Source of the DNA: G965205525 sp965205525
GTDB lineage: Bacteria > Pseudomonadota > Gammaproteobacteria > JABABF01
Assembly: GCA_965205525.1 (NCBI GenBank)
Contig: OZ242171.1
Coordinates: forward strand, 1,934,240-1,998,239
DNA: 64,000 nt
Reading direction: 5' to 3'
Below the pieces are notes generated by a model, which made no database searches, had not been told where the DNA came from, and saw only the letters and a list, made by a program, of their open reading frames with translations. The position numbers were made by a program, and so were the translations under genes. Positions within the stretch are counted from its first letter, which is position 1; every line of letters begins with the position of its first letter. Shown in pieces: positions 6,650-16,217 of the stretch.

Positions 6650-8755
6650 ATGGAAGCCAACAAAACCAAACTGCTTGATTCTCTTAAGGAGTCGTCACAG
6701 TTAATCGTTCCCATCTACCAGCGGACCTACTCATGGACCGAAGAGCAATGCCGGCAACTCTGGGAGGACATCCTCCGGGCAGGTCGCAACGATAATATCT
6801 CCGCTCATTTTGTCGGTTCCATCATCTACATTGAGAAAAGTCAAAATACTCCTACCAGCCGGTCACCGTTTCTCGTCATTGATGGGCAACAGAGGCTCAC
6901 GACTATGTGTCTCATCATTGAGGCGCTCGCTCGCCGCATCGGAAACTCCGAACCGCTTGACGGCTTTTCCGCCAAGAAACTTCGCAACGACTACCTGCTT
7001 AACACGGAGGGGGAAAACGAACATCGCTATAAGTTACTGCTCACCCAGACCGATAAGCAAAGCTTGCTCTCCATCGTGGACCAGAAACCATTGCCTGCCG
7101 AACACTCTTTGCGCTTGCAAGAGAATTTCGACTATTTTGAGAAGTGTGTAAAGGGGCTTGGAGACGATCTCGCCCCCCTCTGCAAGGGCCTCACCAAGCT
7201 AATGATCGTGAATATCTCGTTGGACCGCGAGCGGGACAACCCGCAACTGATTTTCGAAAGCATGAACTCCACCGGGCTTGACCTCAGTCAAGCCGACCTG
7301 ATTCGAAACTTTATCCTGATGGGCCTTGAACCGAAACACCAAACCCAACTCTATAACAAACATTGGCGTCCCATGGAGGTGGTCTTCGGCCAGGAAGCTT
7401 ATAGCGCGCATTTTGACCGCTTCATGCGCCACTATCTCACCTTCAAAACCCGTAAGATCCCCAAATTGAAGGAAGTCTACGAAGCCTTTAAAACTCATGC
7501 CCAACAGCAAGTCGCATCGGCGAGTGTTGATGATCTTGTCGCCGATCTGCATATATTTGCTGTCTACTATTGCGCGATGCACTTGGGAAAAGAGCCCAAC
7601 CGAAACCTCGATCGTGCCTTCCGCGACCTGCGCGAGCTGAAAGTGGATGTCGCCTATCCCTTCCTGCTTGAGATGTACCAAGACTATTCGGATAAAGTGC
7701 TGTCAGCTGAGGAGTTGGAGCAGGCGGTGCGGCTGGTGGAGAGCTACGTGTTCCGCCGGGCCGTCTGCGCCATCCCGACCAATTCACTCAACAAAACCCT
7801 CTCCACCTTTGGTCGGACCCTCAAGAAAGATCGCTACCTGGATAGCATCTGCGCCAATTTTTTGCTCCTGCCTTCCTACCGACGATTTCCGAGCGATGAA
7901 GAATTCAGCCGGGAAATCAAGGTCAGGGATCTCTATAACTTTCGCAGTCGCAGCTACTGGCTACGCAGGCTTGAGAACCATAATCGCAAAGAATGGCCGC
8001 CCATCCATGAATACACCATTGAGCACATCCTTCCGCAGAACCCAGATCTTTCGCTGCCATGGCGAGATGCGCTCGGCCCCGAGTGGAAGCAGGTGCAGGA
8101 GAAATGGCTACATACCCTGGGTAACCTAACGCTGACCGGCTATAACACCGAGTTGAGCGACCGTCCTTTTTTGGAGAAACGCGACATGGAAGGTGGCTTC
8201 CGAAAAAGTCCGCTTCACCTCAACGAAGATCTGGGAACACGGAAAATCTGGAATGAAGAAGCGATCCAGGATCGCGCTTGCCATTTGGCGCAGAAAGCTG
8301 TCGCTGTCTGGTCAGCACCGGCCCTTCCTGCTGAAGAGCTTGAAGTCTACCGCCCCGAAAAGAAGAAAAAGCCGGGGGGGTGCAACTTAGAGGATCATCC
8401 TTATCTTGCGAAAGGAAGCTGCATGCGACCCCTATTCGATAGATTCCGAGAGGAGGTATTGGCCATTGACCCGTGTGTCTCTGAAGAGTCCCTCAAGCTC
8501 TACATTGCCTACAAGGCCAAGACAAATTTTGTCGATGTGGTGCCTCAGGCCCAGCAACTGCTCCTGTTTCTAAATCTCCAGTTCCACGAACTGGACGATC
8601 CGCAGGGGTTGGCTAAAGACGTGACAAATATCGGTCACTGGGGCAGCGGTGATGTGGAGATTAGACTGAGCAATCTAGATGAACTCCCATACGTACTAAG
8701 GCTGGTGCACCAGGCATTCAAGAAAAAGATAGGCAACGAGGGTGTAGACGCATAA
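6650..8755 (+). CDS. GmrSD-like DUF262/DUF1524 protein (type IV restriction family)
   Basis: 701 aa. N-terminal DUF262 (ParB-like) domain with VPIYQRTYSW near residue 20 and the signature IDGQQRLTT at 77-85; this part uses NTPs in characterised members. A DUF1524 HNH-type nuclease follows, with EHILPQ around residue 458 and LGNLTLTGYN about 30 residues later. The C-terminal 100 residues match DUF5655 (ending VLRLVHQAFKK). Characterised relatives (GmrSD, BrxU) cut modified phage DNA, so anti-phage restriction is the likely job. All key motifs are intact and no partner gene is needed because both activities are fused. It closes the defence island. Confidence 0.88.
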   Translation: MEANKTKLLDSLKESSQLIVPIYQRTYSWTEEQCRQLWEDILRAGRNDNISAHFVGSIIYIEKSQNTPTSRSPFLVIDGQQRLTTMCLIIEALARRIGNSEPLDGFSAKKLRNDYLLNTEGENEHRYKLLLTQTDKQSLLSIVDQKPLPAEHSLRLQENFDYFEKCVKGLGDDLAPLCKGLTKLMIVNISLDRERDNPQLIFESMNSTGLDLSQADLIRNFILMGLEPKHQTQLYNKHWRPMEVVFGQEAYSAHFDRFMRHYLTFKTRKIPKLKEVYEAFKTHAQQQVASASVDDLVADLHIFAVYYCAMHLGKEPNRNLDRAFRDLRELKVDVAYPFLLEMYQDYSDKVLSAEELEQAVRLVESYVFRRAVCAIPTNSLNKTLSTFGRTLKKDRYLDSICANFLLLPSYRRFPSDEEFSREIKVRDLYNFRSRSYWLRRLENHNRKEWPPIHEYTIEHILPQNPDLSLPWRDALGPEWKQVQEKWLHTLGNLTLTGYNTELSDRPFLEKRDMEGGFRKSPLHLNEDLGTRKIWNEEAIQDRACHLAQKAVAVWSAPALPAEELEVYRPEKKKKPGGCNLEDHPYLAKGSCMRPLFDRFREEVLAIDPCVSEESLKLYIAYKAKTNFVDVVPQAQQLLLFLNLQFHELDDPQGLAKDVTNIGHWGSGDVEIRLSNLDELPYVLRLVHQAFKKKIGNEGVDA

Positions 8756-8870
8756 TCGCCCTGAAATCCTATCCCGCGATGATAAGGAACCCTGAGCGTT
8801 AAATTGATCCTCTGATAAAATGTACTGTGTTATAAGCAATTATGACAATTAATCAGAGTTGCCTTAACTC

Positions 8871-9890
8871 ATGAGCAGAAATAAGCCAGCTGTCAGTGTC
8901 ATTTTACCTGCCTTCAATGCCGAGAAATATATTGGCGAAGCTGTGGATAGCATCCTTGCGCAGACTTTCACCGATTTTGAATTGATCGTGGTCAATGACG
9001 GCTCGACTGACCGCACGCTGAAAATACTGGAAGTAGCGCAAGCAGGAAAACAAGCAGGCTGCGGTCCGCATAGCAGGCTGCGAGTTATTTCCAATACCCG
9101 CAATCTGGGACTGAGTAAATCCCTGAACAAAGGGATTGCCCTGGCTTGCGGTGACTACATCGTCAGACAGGACGCCGATGATATTAGCCTTCCGGAGCGG
9201 CTGAGAAAACAATACGAATACCTGCAAAAGCATCCCCAGGTTGCCCTGCTCGGCACCGCAAGAAAAACAATTTTGACTAATGGTGCAGTCAAAGAGAAAA
9301 AATTAAAACTGCAAAACCCTGCTTTCAAGGATATGCTGCAAAGCAATTGCTTTGTGCATGGCTCGGTAATGATTCGTAAAACAGCCTTGGATGCGGTCGG
9401 TGGCTACAACGAGTTGTTTTACTCTTCGGAAGATTACGAACTATGGCTGCGCCTGACAAAACAATTTCCTGCTGCAAATTTACCCGAACCGCTATACATC
9501 CTAAGACGGCATCCAGATCGATCCACATGGAAATCTACAAACCTGGCCATTTTGTATCGGCTTTTGGCAAGAGACGTTGCGTTAGAAAAAGTTAGCGGTG
9601 AAGCGCTTATGCAAGTTCATAGCGAGGGCATTGAATCTTATTATCAACGCTTGCCGGATAAAGATAAAGTCGATTTTCATAAGAGGCTGACGAATACTTA
9701 TCGGCGCAACAAGCGTTACCCGGAAGCTTTGGAACAATACTCGTATTGGCGGCGTTTGCCGGGGTGGAAGAGATGGAAAGCCATATTTTATATATGGTCC
9801 TTGAAATTGCGCGGCTATAACTTGAAAACTGCGAATGCGGCCAACTCCTCAAGCCTGTCGAATTTGCAGAGTACCAACGATGAAGGTTGA
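8871..9890 (+). CDS. Family 2 glycosyltransferase
   Basis: 339 aa with a GT-A fold N-terminus: VSVILPAFNAEKYIGEAVDSI near residue 8, LIVVNDGSTDRT, and the metal-binding RQDADD around residue 102. SEDYELWLRL supplies the usual ED acceptor-base region. It should transfer a sugar from a nucleotide donor to a surface glycan on the cytoplasmic face; substrate unknown. It is the first gene of a three-gene coupled cassette, its stop overlapping the next start by 11 nt. No membrane segment is evident. Confidence 0.9.
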   Translation: MSRNKPAVSVILPAFNAEKYIGEAVDSILAQTFTDFELIVVNDGSTDRTLKILEVAQAGKQAGCGPHSRLRVISNTRNLGLSKSLNKGIALACGDYIVRQDADDISLPERLRKQYEYLQKHPQVALLGTARKTILTNGAVKEKKLKLQNPAFKDMLQSNCFVHGSVMIRKTALDAVGGYNELFYSSEDYELWLRLTKQFPAANLPEPLYILRRHPDRSTWKSTNLAILYRLLARDVALEKVSGEALMQVHSEGIESYYQRLPDKDKVDFHKRLTNTYRRNKRYPEALEQYSYWRRLPGWKRWKAIFYIWSLKLRGYNLKTANAANSSSLSNLQSTNDEG

Positions 9891-11316
9891 CGGCAAACCG
9901 TTGGAGCGACGCACTTTTGATTCTCCGGTTGACCTGCTGGTGCCCGAACGGTTTGATGTGGTTGCCAAATGCATCTATGCCAGATGGAAAGATAAAAAAC
10001 AGCACTCAGATTGGGGCAGAACGGTGTACGCCAATCACATACTTGCCATCAATGGCGGTGTAGAGAGCAGATCCGATCCCTTAAAGTTGGCCGAAGACTA
10101 CCCGAAAATTAGCATGGACGATTTTTATGCCAGTTATGACACAGTGCTGGAGAGCATTAAACATCGCGGGTTTAATTCCACGGGAAAGACGCTCCCCGTC
10201 AGCCGTGACGGTGTCTTGCTGGATGGCGCACACCGCGCCGCCGCCTGCATTTATTACCAAAAGCAGCCGATAGCTGACATTTACGCTGTCACTAAGCCGT
10301 TTAGCTATTCCTACGATTATTTTGACAAGCGGGGGCTGGATGCTGACGTGCTGGATTTTATGGCGGTGGAGTATGTTCTTTTGCGTCCGGATTGTTATGT
10401 TTTGCTGGTGTGGCCATCGGCAGAGAAAAACATGCCGGAAATTCGCCAAATGGCCGCTAAAGCAGCACAGGTGGTTTGCGAGAAAAAAATAAAAATTACC
10501 ACCAAACAAATGCCGATTAACATTGTTCAGCAGGTTTATTCCGATGAACAATGGTTGCTTGATAAATATGGTTCAAAAAACGGCGGCAGGAGGAAAGCCG
10601 CCCGTTGTTTTGTGGACGGGAAAGCCGCGTATATCATGTTGCTGTGCGCCAGTTCAAACCAAGCGGTCAGCAGGTTGAAAGACGATATTCGCAAACTAGT
10701 CAGCATCGGAAACCACTCCGCACACACCACTGAGGGGAAAACCGAAACAGTACGGCTGGCACGACTATTTTTTAACCGCAATTCCTTACATCATCTTGCG
10801 TACGCCCGTCCATATCAATCTGCGGGGTTTTGGGAACGACTAAGCGCGTATAAGCAAGCATTGCCCGCGGATGCCGATAATTTTTGTATTCACGGAAGCA
10901 CTGTGATGGAGGCATACGGCATACGTGAGGCGCGGGATTGTGATTATGTCAGTCTGAACTGTATGGAGCTGCCCGGACTGGATATTTCTTTAGCCAATGA
11001 AAAACCAGAGCTTGCCAATATGAGTATTGGTGAAGCCATAGATGATCCAAGAAATTATTTTTATTATCACGGACTAAAATTTGCCACTTTGCAGGCGGTG
11101 ATGCAACTGAAACAAAATCGTGGAGAAAAGAAAGACCGCCGCGATGTACGCATGACTAAGTCTCAAGTACTTGGCGGGTTTTCTTTTGACGCGGCTGCAA
11201 CATTATGGCATCGGTATGTTCTTTGGCATAAGCAACGCAAGATGCGCCGAAAGATTAAGAGGCAGTTGCGTCTTCAAAAAATCAACGAGGATCTGTGCAA
11301 GAAGGCGGTAAAGTGA
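9880..11316 (+). CDS. Unfamiliar glycan-cassette protein with ParB-like and nucleotidyltransferase-like segments
   Basis: 478 aa from ATG 9880, which overlaps the upstream GT2 stop; an in-frame ATG at 9835 would overlap it more. I do not recognise the full-length protein. Residues 110-125 contain LLDGAHRAAACIYY, the DG.HR core of ParB/Srx-like domains. Residues 336-357 contain FCIHGSTVMEAYGI and DCDYV, resembling a nucleotidyltransferase G(S/T)...D.D loop. The C-terminus is strongly basic (residues about 450-478). Overlapping stop/start codons on both sides tie it to a GT2 and an FkbM methyltransferase, so a role in building or modifying a surface polysaccharide is inferred. Confidence 0.7.
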   Translation: MKVDGKPLERRTFDSPVDLLVPERFDVVAKCIYARWKDKKQHSDWGRTVYANHILAINGGVESRSDPLKLAEDYPKISMDDFYASYDTVLESIKHRGFNSTGKTLPVSRDGVLLDGAHRAAACIYYQKQPIADIYAVTKPFSYSYDYFDKRGLDADVLDFMAVEYVLLRPDCYVLLVWPSAEKNMPEIRQMAAKAAQVVCEKKIKITTKQMPINIVQQVYSDEQWLLDKYGSKNGGRRKAARCFVDGKAAYIMLLCASSNQAVSRLKDDIRKLVSIGNHSAHTTEGKTETVRLARLFFNRNSLHHLAYARPYQSAGFWERLSAYKQALPADADNFCIHGSTVMEAYGIREARDCDYVSLNCMELPGLDISLANEKPELANMSIGEAIDDPRNYFYYHGLKFATLQAVMQLKQNRGEKKDRRDVRMTKSQVLGGFSFDAAATLWHRYVLWHKQRKMRRKIKRQLRLQKINEDLCKKAVK

Positions 11317-12110
11317 AAATATTTTTAGATGTAGGCGGCCACTACGGCGAAACACTGGGCGAGATACTAAAACCTCGTTGGCGGTTTGATGCTGTGCATT
11401 GTTTTGAACCACAAGCACAATGTTACGCCTACTTGCAAAGCAAGTTCTCCGACCAAATCGCCACCAACAAACTGACATTGCATAACTACGGCTTGGCGGA
11501 TTTTGACGGCGAGCGCGATTTGTTCGGCGGTTCGACTCGAAGCATCGCCGCGAGTTTGTTCGCCGACAAAAATGATATTAACAACAGCGAAACCGAAAAA
11601 TGTAAGTTTATCCGCGCCTCTACTTTTATTCAGCACCACATCAGGCGGATGGATTTTACGCTAATGAAACTAAACTGCGAGGGCGGCGAGGTGCTGATAC
11701 TGCGTGACTTAATACAAAGCGGTGCGATACATCTGCTTAACTCAATATACATTGATTTTGATATTCGCAAAATCCCATCCCAACGATCAGAAGAGCCAAA
11801 ACTTCTCGCAGAACTTAGGAACTGCAATTTTAATAACTTTGTGCTGGCGCACGAAGTGGCACAAGTCAAAATATTCTCGTTATCTCGAAAACGCATGGTG
11901 GACAAGACAATTATGAGTTACCCGTCGTCTCCAGCTTGGCCTTGGCTTATCCAGTTGAGTGAAGTAAAACTCATTCGCCACTTATCTGTTACTGATAAAA
12001 TGATTAGGGCCGTGATTACAATTCTGCCGAAATTTATCTGGGGAAGATTGTTCAGGATTAAACGGATAATTAACAGGCCTCGCCATAAAAACCGCAATCG
12101 GGATAGCTGA
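11313..12110 (+). CDS. FkbM-family methyltransferase
   Basis: 265 aa from GTG 11313, which overlaps the previous TGA (GTGA). The SAM-binding motif is at the very N-terminus (FLDVGGHYGET), followed by VHCFEPQAQCY, NYGLADFDGE and DFTLMKLNCEGGE, the order seen in Methyltransf_21/FkbM proteins. These O-methylate sugars in polysaccharides and antibiotics. It completes the cassette after the GT2 and the ParB-like protein, so methyl-capping of a glycan is a reasonable inference. The C-terminal 40 residues are basic and not part of the core fold. Confidence 0.85.
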   Translation: MKIFLDVGGHYGETLGEILKPRWRFDAVHCFEPQAQCYAYLQSKFSDQIATNKLTLHNYGLADFDGERDLFGGSTRSIAASLFADKNDINNSETEKCKFIRASTFIQHHIRRMDFTLMKLNCEGGEVLILRDLIQSGAIHLLNSIYIDFDIRKIPSQRSEEPKLLAELRNCNFNNFVLAHEVAQVKIFSLSRKRMVDKTIMSYPSSPAWPWLIQLSEVKLIRHLSVTDKMIRAVITILPKFIWGRLFRIKRIINRPRHKNRNRDS

Positions 12111-12118
12111 ATGATGGA

Positions 12119-12517
12119 CTAGTGAATTTCTCCTCTTTCTTGCAATATTTTCCGATACTTTCCACAGTTGCTGAGACTGCCTTGGCTGTCCCAGCTTTCC
12201 ACCACATCATTTTTGTCTAGGATTACACGCAGGGTACAGCCGTAGTTGCGATAACCGGAACCATGCAATGAAATACCATAATAGTGGCGGTAGTTGGGAT
12301 AGTCGTTTGACAACGAGCGGCTGGGGACAGCCGTCCAGACAAGCACTCGCTTCCCGGCTATCTGCTCATCAGCATGAGGAAAACCCAGCGCTTTAATCGT
12401 GCTGTCTGCAGACTTGCCTACGAAGGACTCCATCCCCGCTTCCAGGCTGGAGTTGACAGCACATCCTCCTGCCAGCAGCAGGCACAGCGTAACTATAGAG
12501 ATTTTTCCTTTGATCAT
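12119..12517 (-). CDS. Small lipoprotein, function unknown
   Basis: 132 aa from the ATG at 12517, preferred over upstream ATGs because GAAAGGAAG lies directly before it and a signal peptide then starts properly: KISIVTLCLLLAGGC with lipobox LAGGC, Cys at residue 19. The mature part contains VLVWTAVPSRS and GCTLRVILDKNDVVESWDSQG, reminiscent of small outer-membrane-associated lipoproteins with a SmpA/BamE-like pattern (a distant resemblance only). Monocistronic, convergent with the FkbM gene, and preceded by a TATAGT hexamer at 12548-12553. Confidence 0.8.
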   Translation of the reverse strand: MIKGKISIVTLCLLLAGGCAVNSSLEAGMESFVGKSADSTIKALGFPHADEQIAGKRVLVWTAVPSRSLSNDYPNYRHYYGISLHGSGYRNYGCTLRVILDKNDVVESWDSQGSLSNCGKYRKILQERGEIH

Positions 12518-12547
12518 CTTCCTTTCTCCCCGCATCAGGATAAATCC

Positions 12548-12553
12548 ACTATA
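12548..12553 (-). promoter_or_regulatory. Candidate -10 element of the lipoprotein gene
   Basis: On the minus strand TGCTATAGTGG contains TATAGT with an extended TG, about 31 bases before the chosen start at 12517. It sits upstream of the start, which supports that start over the earlier ATGs. No convincing -35 is visible. Confidence 0.4.
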
Positions 12554-12769
12554 GCACGGGAAAGGCAGCAAATTGCAGGGAAGCGGGTATTGGCTTGAGA
12601 AGGATTAGACGCCTTATATTTGGTTTTTTATAAGTATTGAACTCTATGGCTTACAGGGTTGGCGAAGACTCAAGTTTGTCGCAGAGCATCTGACCATTTC
12701 TCCTCAGAGATTATCAGAAGCTTGCCATATTTTTCTTACAGAAACCCTGTATATGTGTATTTGGTCTTC

Positions 12770-14458
12770 CTATCGGTTTTCCTTTTCTTCCAGCCCCGCC
12801 GCATCCCGTGCGGCGATATAGCCGAAGGTCATGGCGGGTCCGATGGTGGAGCCTGCGCCTGGGTAGCCGGAGCCCAGGGTCGGGGCCGCGCAGTTGCCGG
12901 TGGCGTACAGGCCGGAGATGACCGTGCCGTCTTCTCGCAGCACCCGTCCCCGCACATCGCATCGCAGCCCGCCCTTGGTGCCGAGATCTCCGGGATAAAT
13001 TGGAAAGGCATAAAAAGGCGGCTTTTCAATTGGCGCCAAAGTGGGATTGGGCTTTACCTTCGGGTCGCTGTAGTAGCGGTCATGGAGGCTCTGTCCTCTG
13101 CGGTGCGCAGGATCTTCGCCTCTTCGGGCGTGCTCGTTGAAATGCCGGATTGTCTCTGAGAGGCCGTCTTTGCTGATACCAAGCTTTTCTGCCAGTGCTT
13201 CCAGCGTGTCAGCCCGGGTGAGAAACTCCCGCAGGTCTCCCTGTATCGCCACATCCGGCATCACCTTGCCGGGGGGAATGGGGCCGGTGGGGTATTTCCG
13301 CCGCACCCGTGCATCAAACAGCAGAAAGCAGGGGATGCTGTCCCCTCTCTCATGGGCGGCGTACTGCCCCCGCACCACGTCTTCGTAGGGTGCCGCCTCG
13401 TTGGTGAACCGCTGCCCGGCGCGATTTACAAAAATACAGCCCGGCATGGACTTGCCGATGATCAATGCCTCCGCCCTGCCGTCTGGGCGTATGTAGGTGG
13501 GAGTCCACCAGGCGGCATGCATATGCTCCACCGCCGCTCCCGCTGCCATGCCCATGCGAATGCCATCCCCGGTATCCCCTGGCTGCACCGCACTCCAGGT
13601 CGGGTCGGACAGTCCCTGGTGGTAGCGGCGGCGCATTTCTCCGTTGCGGGCAAAGCCCCCGGCGGCCAGCAGCACACCCCGCCGGGCGCGAATGTTCAGA
13701 AGACGACCCTCCCGCTCGGCAATCACTCCCGTTACCCGGCCGTCTTTCAGCAGCAGCTCCCGCACCTCCGTATTGCGCCATAGGGAGATGTCCCGCTCCA
13801 GCATTGACTGGCGAAGACGACCCGCCAGGGCGCGGCCGAGGGTCAGGCGCCGGTCCTGCCGTCCCCGCAGCCGATAGGGAATGTCCAGCCAGTAGCGAAG
13901 AGCAAGGCGGGTCATCAGCAGCCAGGCCCGAGGTCCCAGCTCTATCAGCTGGTGCACCTCGTCGGCGGTGGCAGCGTAACGCTGCATGCCGTAGTTAGGC
14001 TTGCGCATGGTGTTGAGCTCCTTGCCCAAGGGAGCGCTGCTGCAGGGCAGCGGGTCCAGAGAGCGCCCGCCGGGCTTGGCTCCCGGCTCTTCCGGGTAGT
14101 AGTCCATGTATCTGGGCGTTGCCCTGTAGGCGACCCGGGTGTGTTTTTCCATGTACAGAAGCATTTCCGGCGCTCGCCGCAGGTAGGTCTCGCGCCGCGC
14201 CGGGTCGGCATCGGCGGCAGCCTTCTCCAGATAGTGCCGTCCCTCCTCCTCGGAATCGTGAATGCCCACCTCGGCACTCAGGTGATTGTCAGGTACCCAG
14301 ATCACTCCTCCAGAGGTGGAGGTGGTGCCGCCCCAGAGTTCAGTTTTTTCCAGTACCAATGCCTTCAGGCCGGCGTCGCGGGCAACTATAGAGGCGGTCA
14401 TGCCGCCGCCGCCGCTGCCTACTGCCAGAAAATCTGTATGGATTTCTTCAGGTTTCAA
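12770..14458 (-). CDS. FAD-dependent dehydrogenase, 3-ketosteroid-delta1-dehydrogenase-like
   Basis: 562 aa. N-terminal dinucleotide-binding motif AVGSGGGGMTASIVARDAG (near residue 12), EKTELWGGTTSTSGG, then ILLAAGGFARN mid-protein and a C-terminal FAD/active-site stretch YPGAGSTIGPAMTFGY. The last motif, with Tyr followed by PGAGST, is characteristic of the KstD branch of the fumarate reductase-like flavoproteins that introduce double bonds into steroid-like rings. Substrate cannot be read from sequence. It stands alone here, but a second member of the family occurs at 54.2-55.9 kb beside catabolic genes. No signal peptide, so cytoplasmic. Confidence 0.8.
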   Translation of the reverse strand: MKPEEIHTDFLAVGSGGGGMTASIVARDAGLKALVLEKTELWGGTTSTSGGVIWVPDNHLSAEVGIHDSEEEGRHYLEKAAADADPARRETYLRRAPEMLLYMEKHTRVAYRATPRYMDYYPEEPGAKPGGRSLDPLPCSSAPLGKELNTMRKPNYGMQRYAATADEVHQLIELGPRAWLLMTRLALRYWLDIPYRLRGRQDRRLTLGRALAGRLRQSMLERDISLWRNTEVRELLLKDGRVTGVIAEREGRLLNIRARRGVLLAAGGFARNGEMRRRYHQGLSDPTWSAVQPGDTGDGIRMGMAAGAAVEHMHAAWWTPTYIRPDGRAEALIIGKSMPGCIFVNRAGQRFTNEAAPYEDVVRGQYAAHERGDSIPCFLLFDARVRRKYPTGPIPPGKVMPDVAIQGDLREFLTRADTLEALAEKLGISKDGLSETIRHFNEHARRGEDPAHRRGQSLHDRYYSDPKVKPNPTLAPIEKPPFYAFPIYPGDLGTKGGLRCDVRGRVLREDGTVISGLYATGNCAAPTLGSGYPGAGSTIGPAMTFGYIAARDAAGLEEKENR

Positions 14459-14806
14459 TTTGTTCTTTCAGTCTGTTTATCTTGTTTGGCAATTCTGCTG
14501 TCAGCAGGCATTCCTCTGCAGGCATATTGACAGCCATGCCCGAGGAAATATGCCCTCGGCGGCAAAGGGGGTTCCGGGTGCGGTCTGTGGGAGCAGGTGG
14601 GCTGGCATTTGTTAGGCGATTTGCTGGCGGCAAGAGATCTTCAGGCGGGCAGCAGGCAATCTCAGAGTGCTGTACAGCCCAGCTTTTCCGTGAGGGTCGG
14701 GGCCGACACTGACGGCTATAATAGCCGCTCCAATTGGCTAAGCCTCCCGTTGTTGCTGCAAGTGTCGCAGAATCCGGCAGAGAGCGGGGGGATATAGCCT
14801 GAATTT
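14459..14806. other. Intergenic region between the KstD-like gene and glmU
   Basis: About 350 bases separating divergent genes. Open frames in it are short, have no family resemblance I recognise and share the GC bias of shadows. The only signal I support is a TATAAT hexamer at 14717-14722 facing glmU. Confidence 0.6.
14717..14722 (+). promoter_or_regulatory. Candidate -10 element of glmU-glmS
   Basis: GGCTATAATAGCC places a consensus TATAAT about 85 bases before glmU in a region with no gene. The hexamer lies in a small palindrome. No strong -35 is seen at the expected spacing, so this is a weak call. Confidence 0.4.
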
Positions 14807-16207
14807 ATGGAGTCCAAACTCAGAATGAGCAAGCATACCCAATCCGATGTGGTCATCCTCGCAGCTGGCGAGGGCACTCGTATGCGCTCTTCTGAGCCCA
14901 AGGTGCTGCGGCTCCTGGGCGGCAAGCCCATGCTCGGGCATGTTTTCGCCACTGTCTCGGCTCTTCCCGGCATTCGGCTTCATGTGGTGCTGCCCCCTGG
15001 GTCCGGAGGGCAGGCCATCCGCGGTCAATTTGCAGACAGCGAGGTGAACTGGGTAGAGCAGCCGGAGCCCCTCGGCACCGGTCATGCCGTGCACCTGGCG
15101 CTCGGCAGCCTGCACCCCGATGGCGTGGCGCTGATCCTGTACGGCGATGTGCCGCTGGTGCAGAGAGAAACCCTTGAAAGGCTTACCGAGCAGGCGGCGC
15201 AATCCGGCTTTGCGCTTCTTGCGACAAACCTGGCGGAACCCTTCGGTTACGGCCGTATTCTGCGGGATGCTTCCGGTGCGGTGGAGGCCATCGTGGAAGA
15301 GGCGGATGCCACTCCCGAGCAGCGCGCTGTCAAGGAGGTCAGCACCGGCGTGATGGCAGTTTCCGTCACCAATCTCTCTTGCTGGCTGCCCTATCTTGCC
15401 ACAGATAATGCGCAGGGAGAGATGTACCTGACCGATTTGGTGATGCTGGCCCGGCGAAAGGGCTGCCCGGTGAGCGTTTGTGCAGTAAGCTCCCCCGAGG
15501 AGGCCCTGGGTGCCAACGACCCCGCGCAGCTGGCCGTTCTGGAGCGCGCTTTGCAGAAGCGCCTGGCCCAGCAATGGATGCAGCGGGGTGTAACCATCGC
15601 TGATCCGGCCCGCTTTGATCTGCGCGGAGAAATGGAGGCGGGGGAAGACGTATTTATTGATATTAATGTGCTGCTGGAAGGCCGCGTGCGCATAGGCTCC
15701 AGGGTGCGCATCGGTCCCAACTGTGTGCTTCGTGATGCAGACTTGGGCGACGATGTAACCGTGCAGGCAAACAGCGTCGTAGAGGAGGCGACTATAGGCG
15801 CAAATGCCGTGGTCGGCCCCTTTGCCCGTCTGCGGCCCGGCACGACACTGGCCCCGGGTGTGCAGGTAGGCAATTTTGTGGAGATCAAAAACACCTATGT
15901 CGGAGCAGAAAGCAAGATCAACCACCTGAGCTACGTGGGAGATGCGGAACTGGGCAAGAAATCCAACATCGGCGCCGGCACCATCACCTGCAACTACGAC
16001 GGCAAGAGCAAGCACAAAACCATCATCGGTGATCGCGTGTTCATCGGCTCCAACACTTCCTTGGTAGCACCTGTGGAAGTGGGTGATGATGCCACAGTCG
16101 GTGCCGGCTCCACCATCACAGAGAGTGTGCCGGAGAAGACTTTGGGAGTGGGACGCAGCAAGCAGCGCAATATTCCCAACTGGCGCCAGAGCAGGGATCG
16201 GCGCTGA
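14807..16207 (+). CDS. glmU: Bifunctional GlmU: GlcN-1-P acetyltransferase / GlcNAc-1-P uridyltransferase
   Basis: 466 aa (460 if the in-frame ATG at 14825 is used, giving MSKHTQSDVVILAAG). The N-terminal pyrophosphorylase has the LAAGEGTRM nucleotide loop and GTGHAV; the C-terminal half is a left-handed beta helix with hexapeptide repeats and the acetyltransferase motifs GNFVEIKN, NHLSYVGDAELG and GAGTITCNYDG. It makes UDP-GlcNAc for peptidoglycan and LPS in two steps in the cytoplasm. Full family length. It lies 10 bp before glmS, forming the common glmU-glmS operon. The usual atpC neighbour upstream is absent. Confidence 0.97.
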   Translation: MESKLRMSKHTQSDVVILAAGEGTRMRSSEPKVLRLLGGKPMLGHVFATVSALPGIRLHVVLPPGSGGQAIRGQFADSEVNWVEQPEPLGTGHAVHLALGSLHPDGVALILYGDVPLVQRETLERLTEQAAQSGFALLATNLAEPFGYGRILRDASGAVEAIVEEADATPEQRAVKEVSTGVMAVSVTNLSCWLPYLATDNAQGEMYLTDLVMLARRKGCPVSVCAVSSPEEALGANDPAQLAVLERALQKRLAQQWMQRGVTIADPARFDLRGEMEAGEDVFIDINVLLEGRVRIGSRVRIGPNCVLRDADLGDDVTVQANSVVEEATIGANAVVGPFARLRPGTTLAPGVQVGNFVEIKNTYVGAESKINHLSYVGDAELGKKSNIGAGTITCNYDGKSKHKTIIGDRVFIGSNTSLVAPVEVGDDATVGAGSTITESVPEKTLGVGRSKQRNIPNWRQSRDRR

Positions 16208-16217
16208 GCTGAAGTAC

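Noticed and set aside
16083..16217. N-terminal extension of glmS into glmU
   Set aside because: GlmS requires the cysteine directly after the initiator Met, which fixes the start at 16218.
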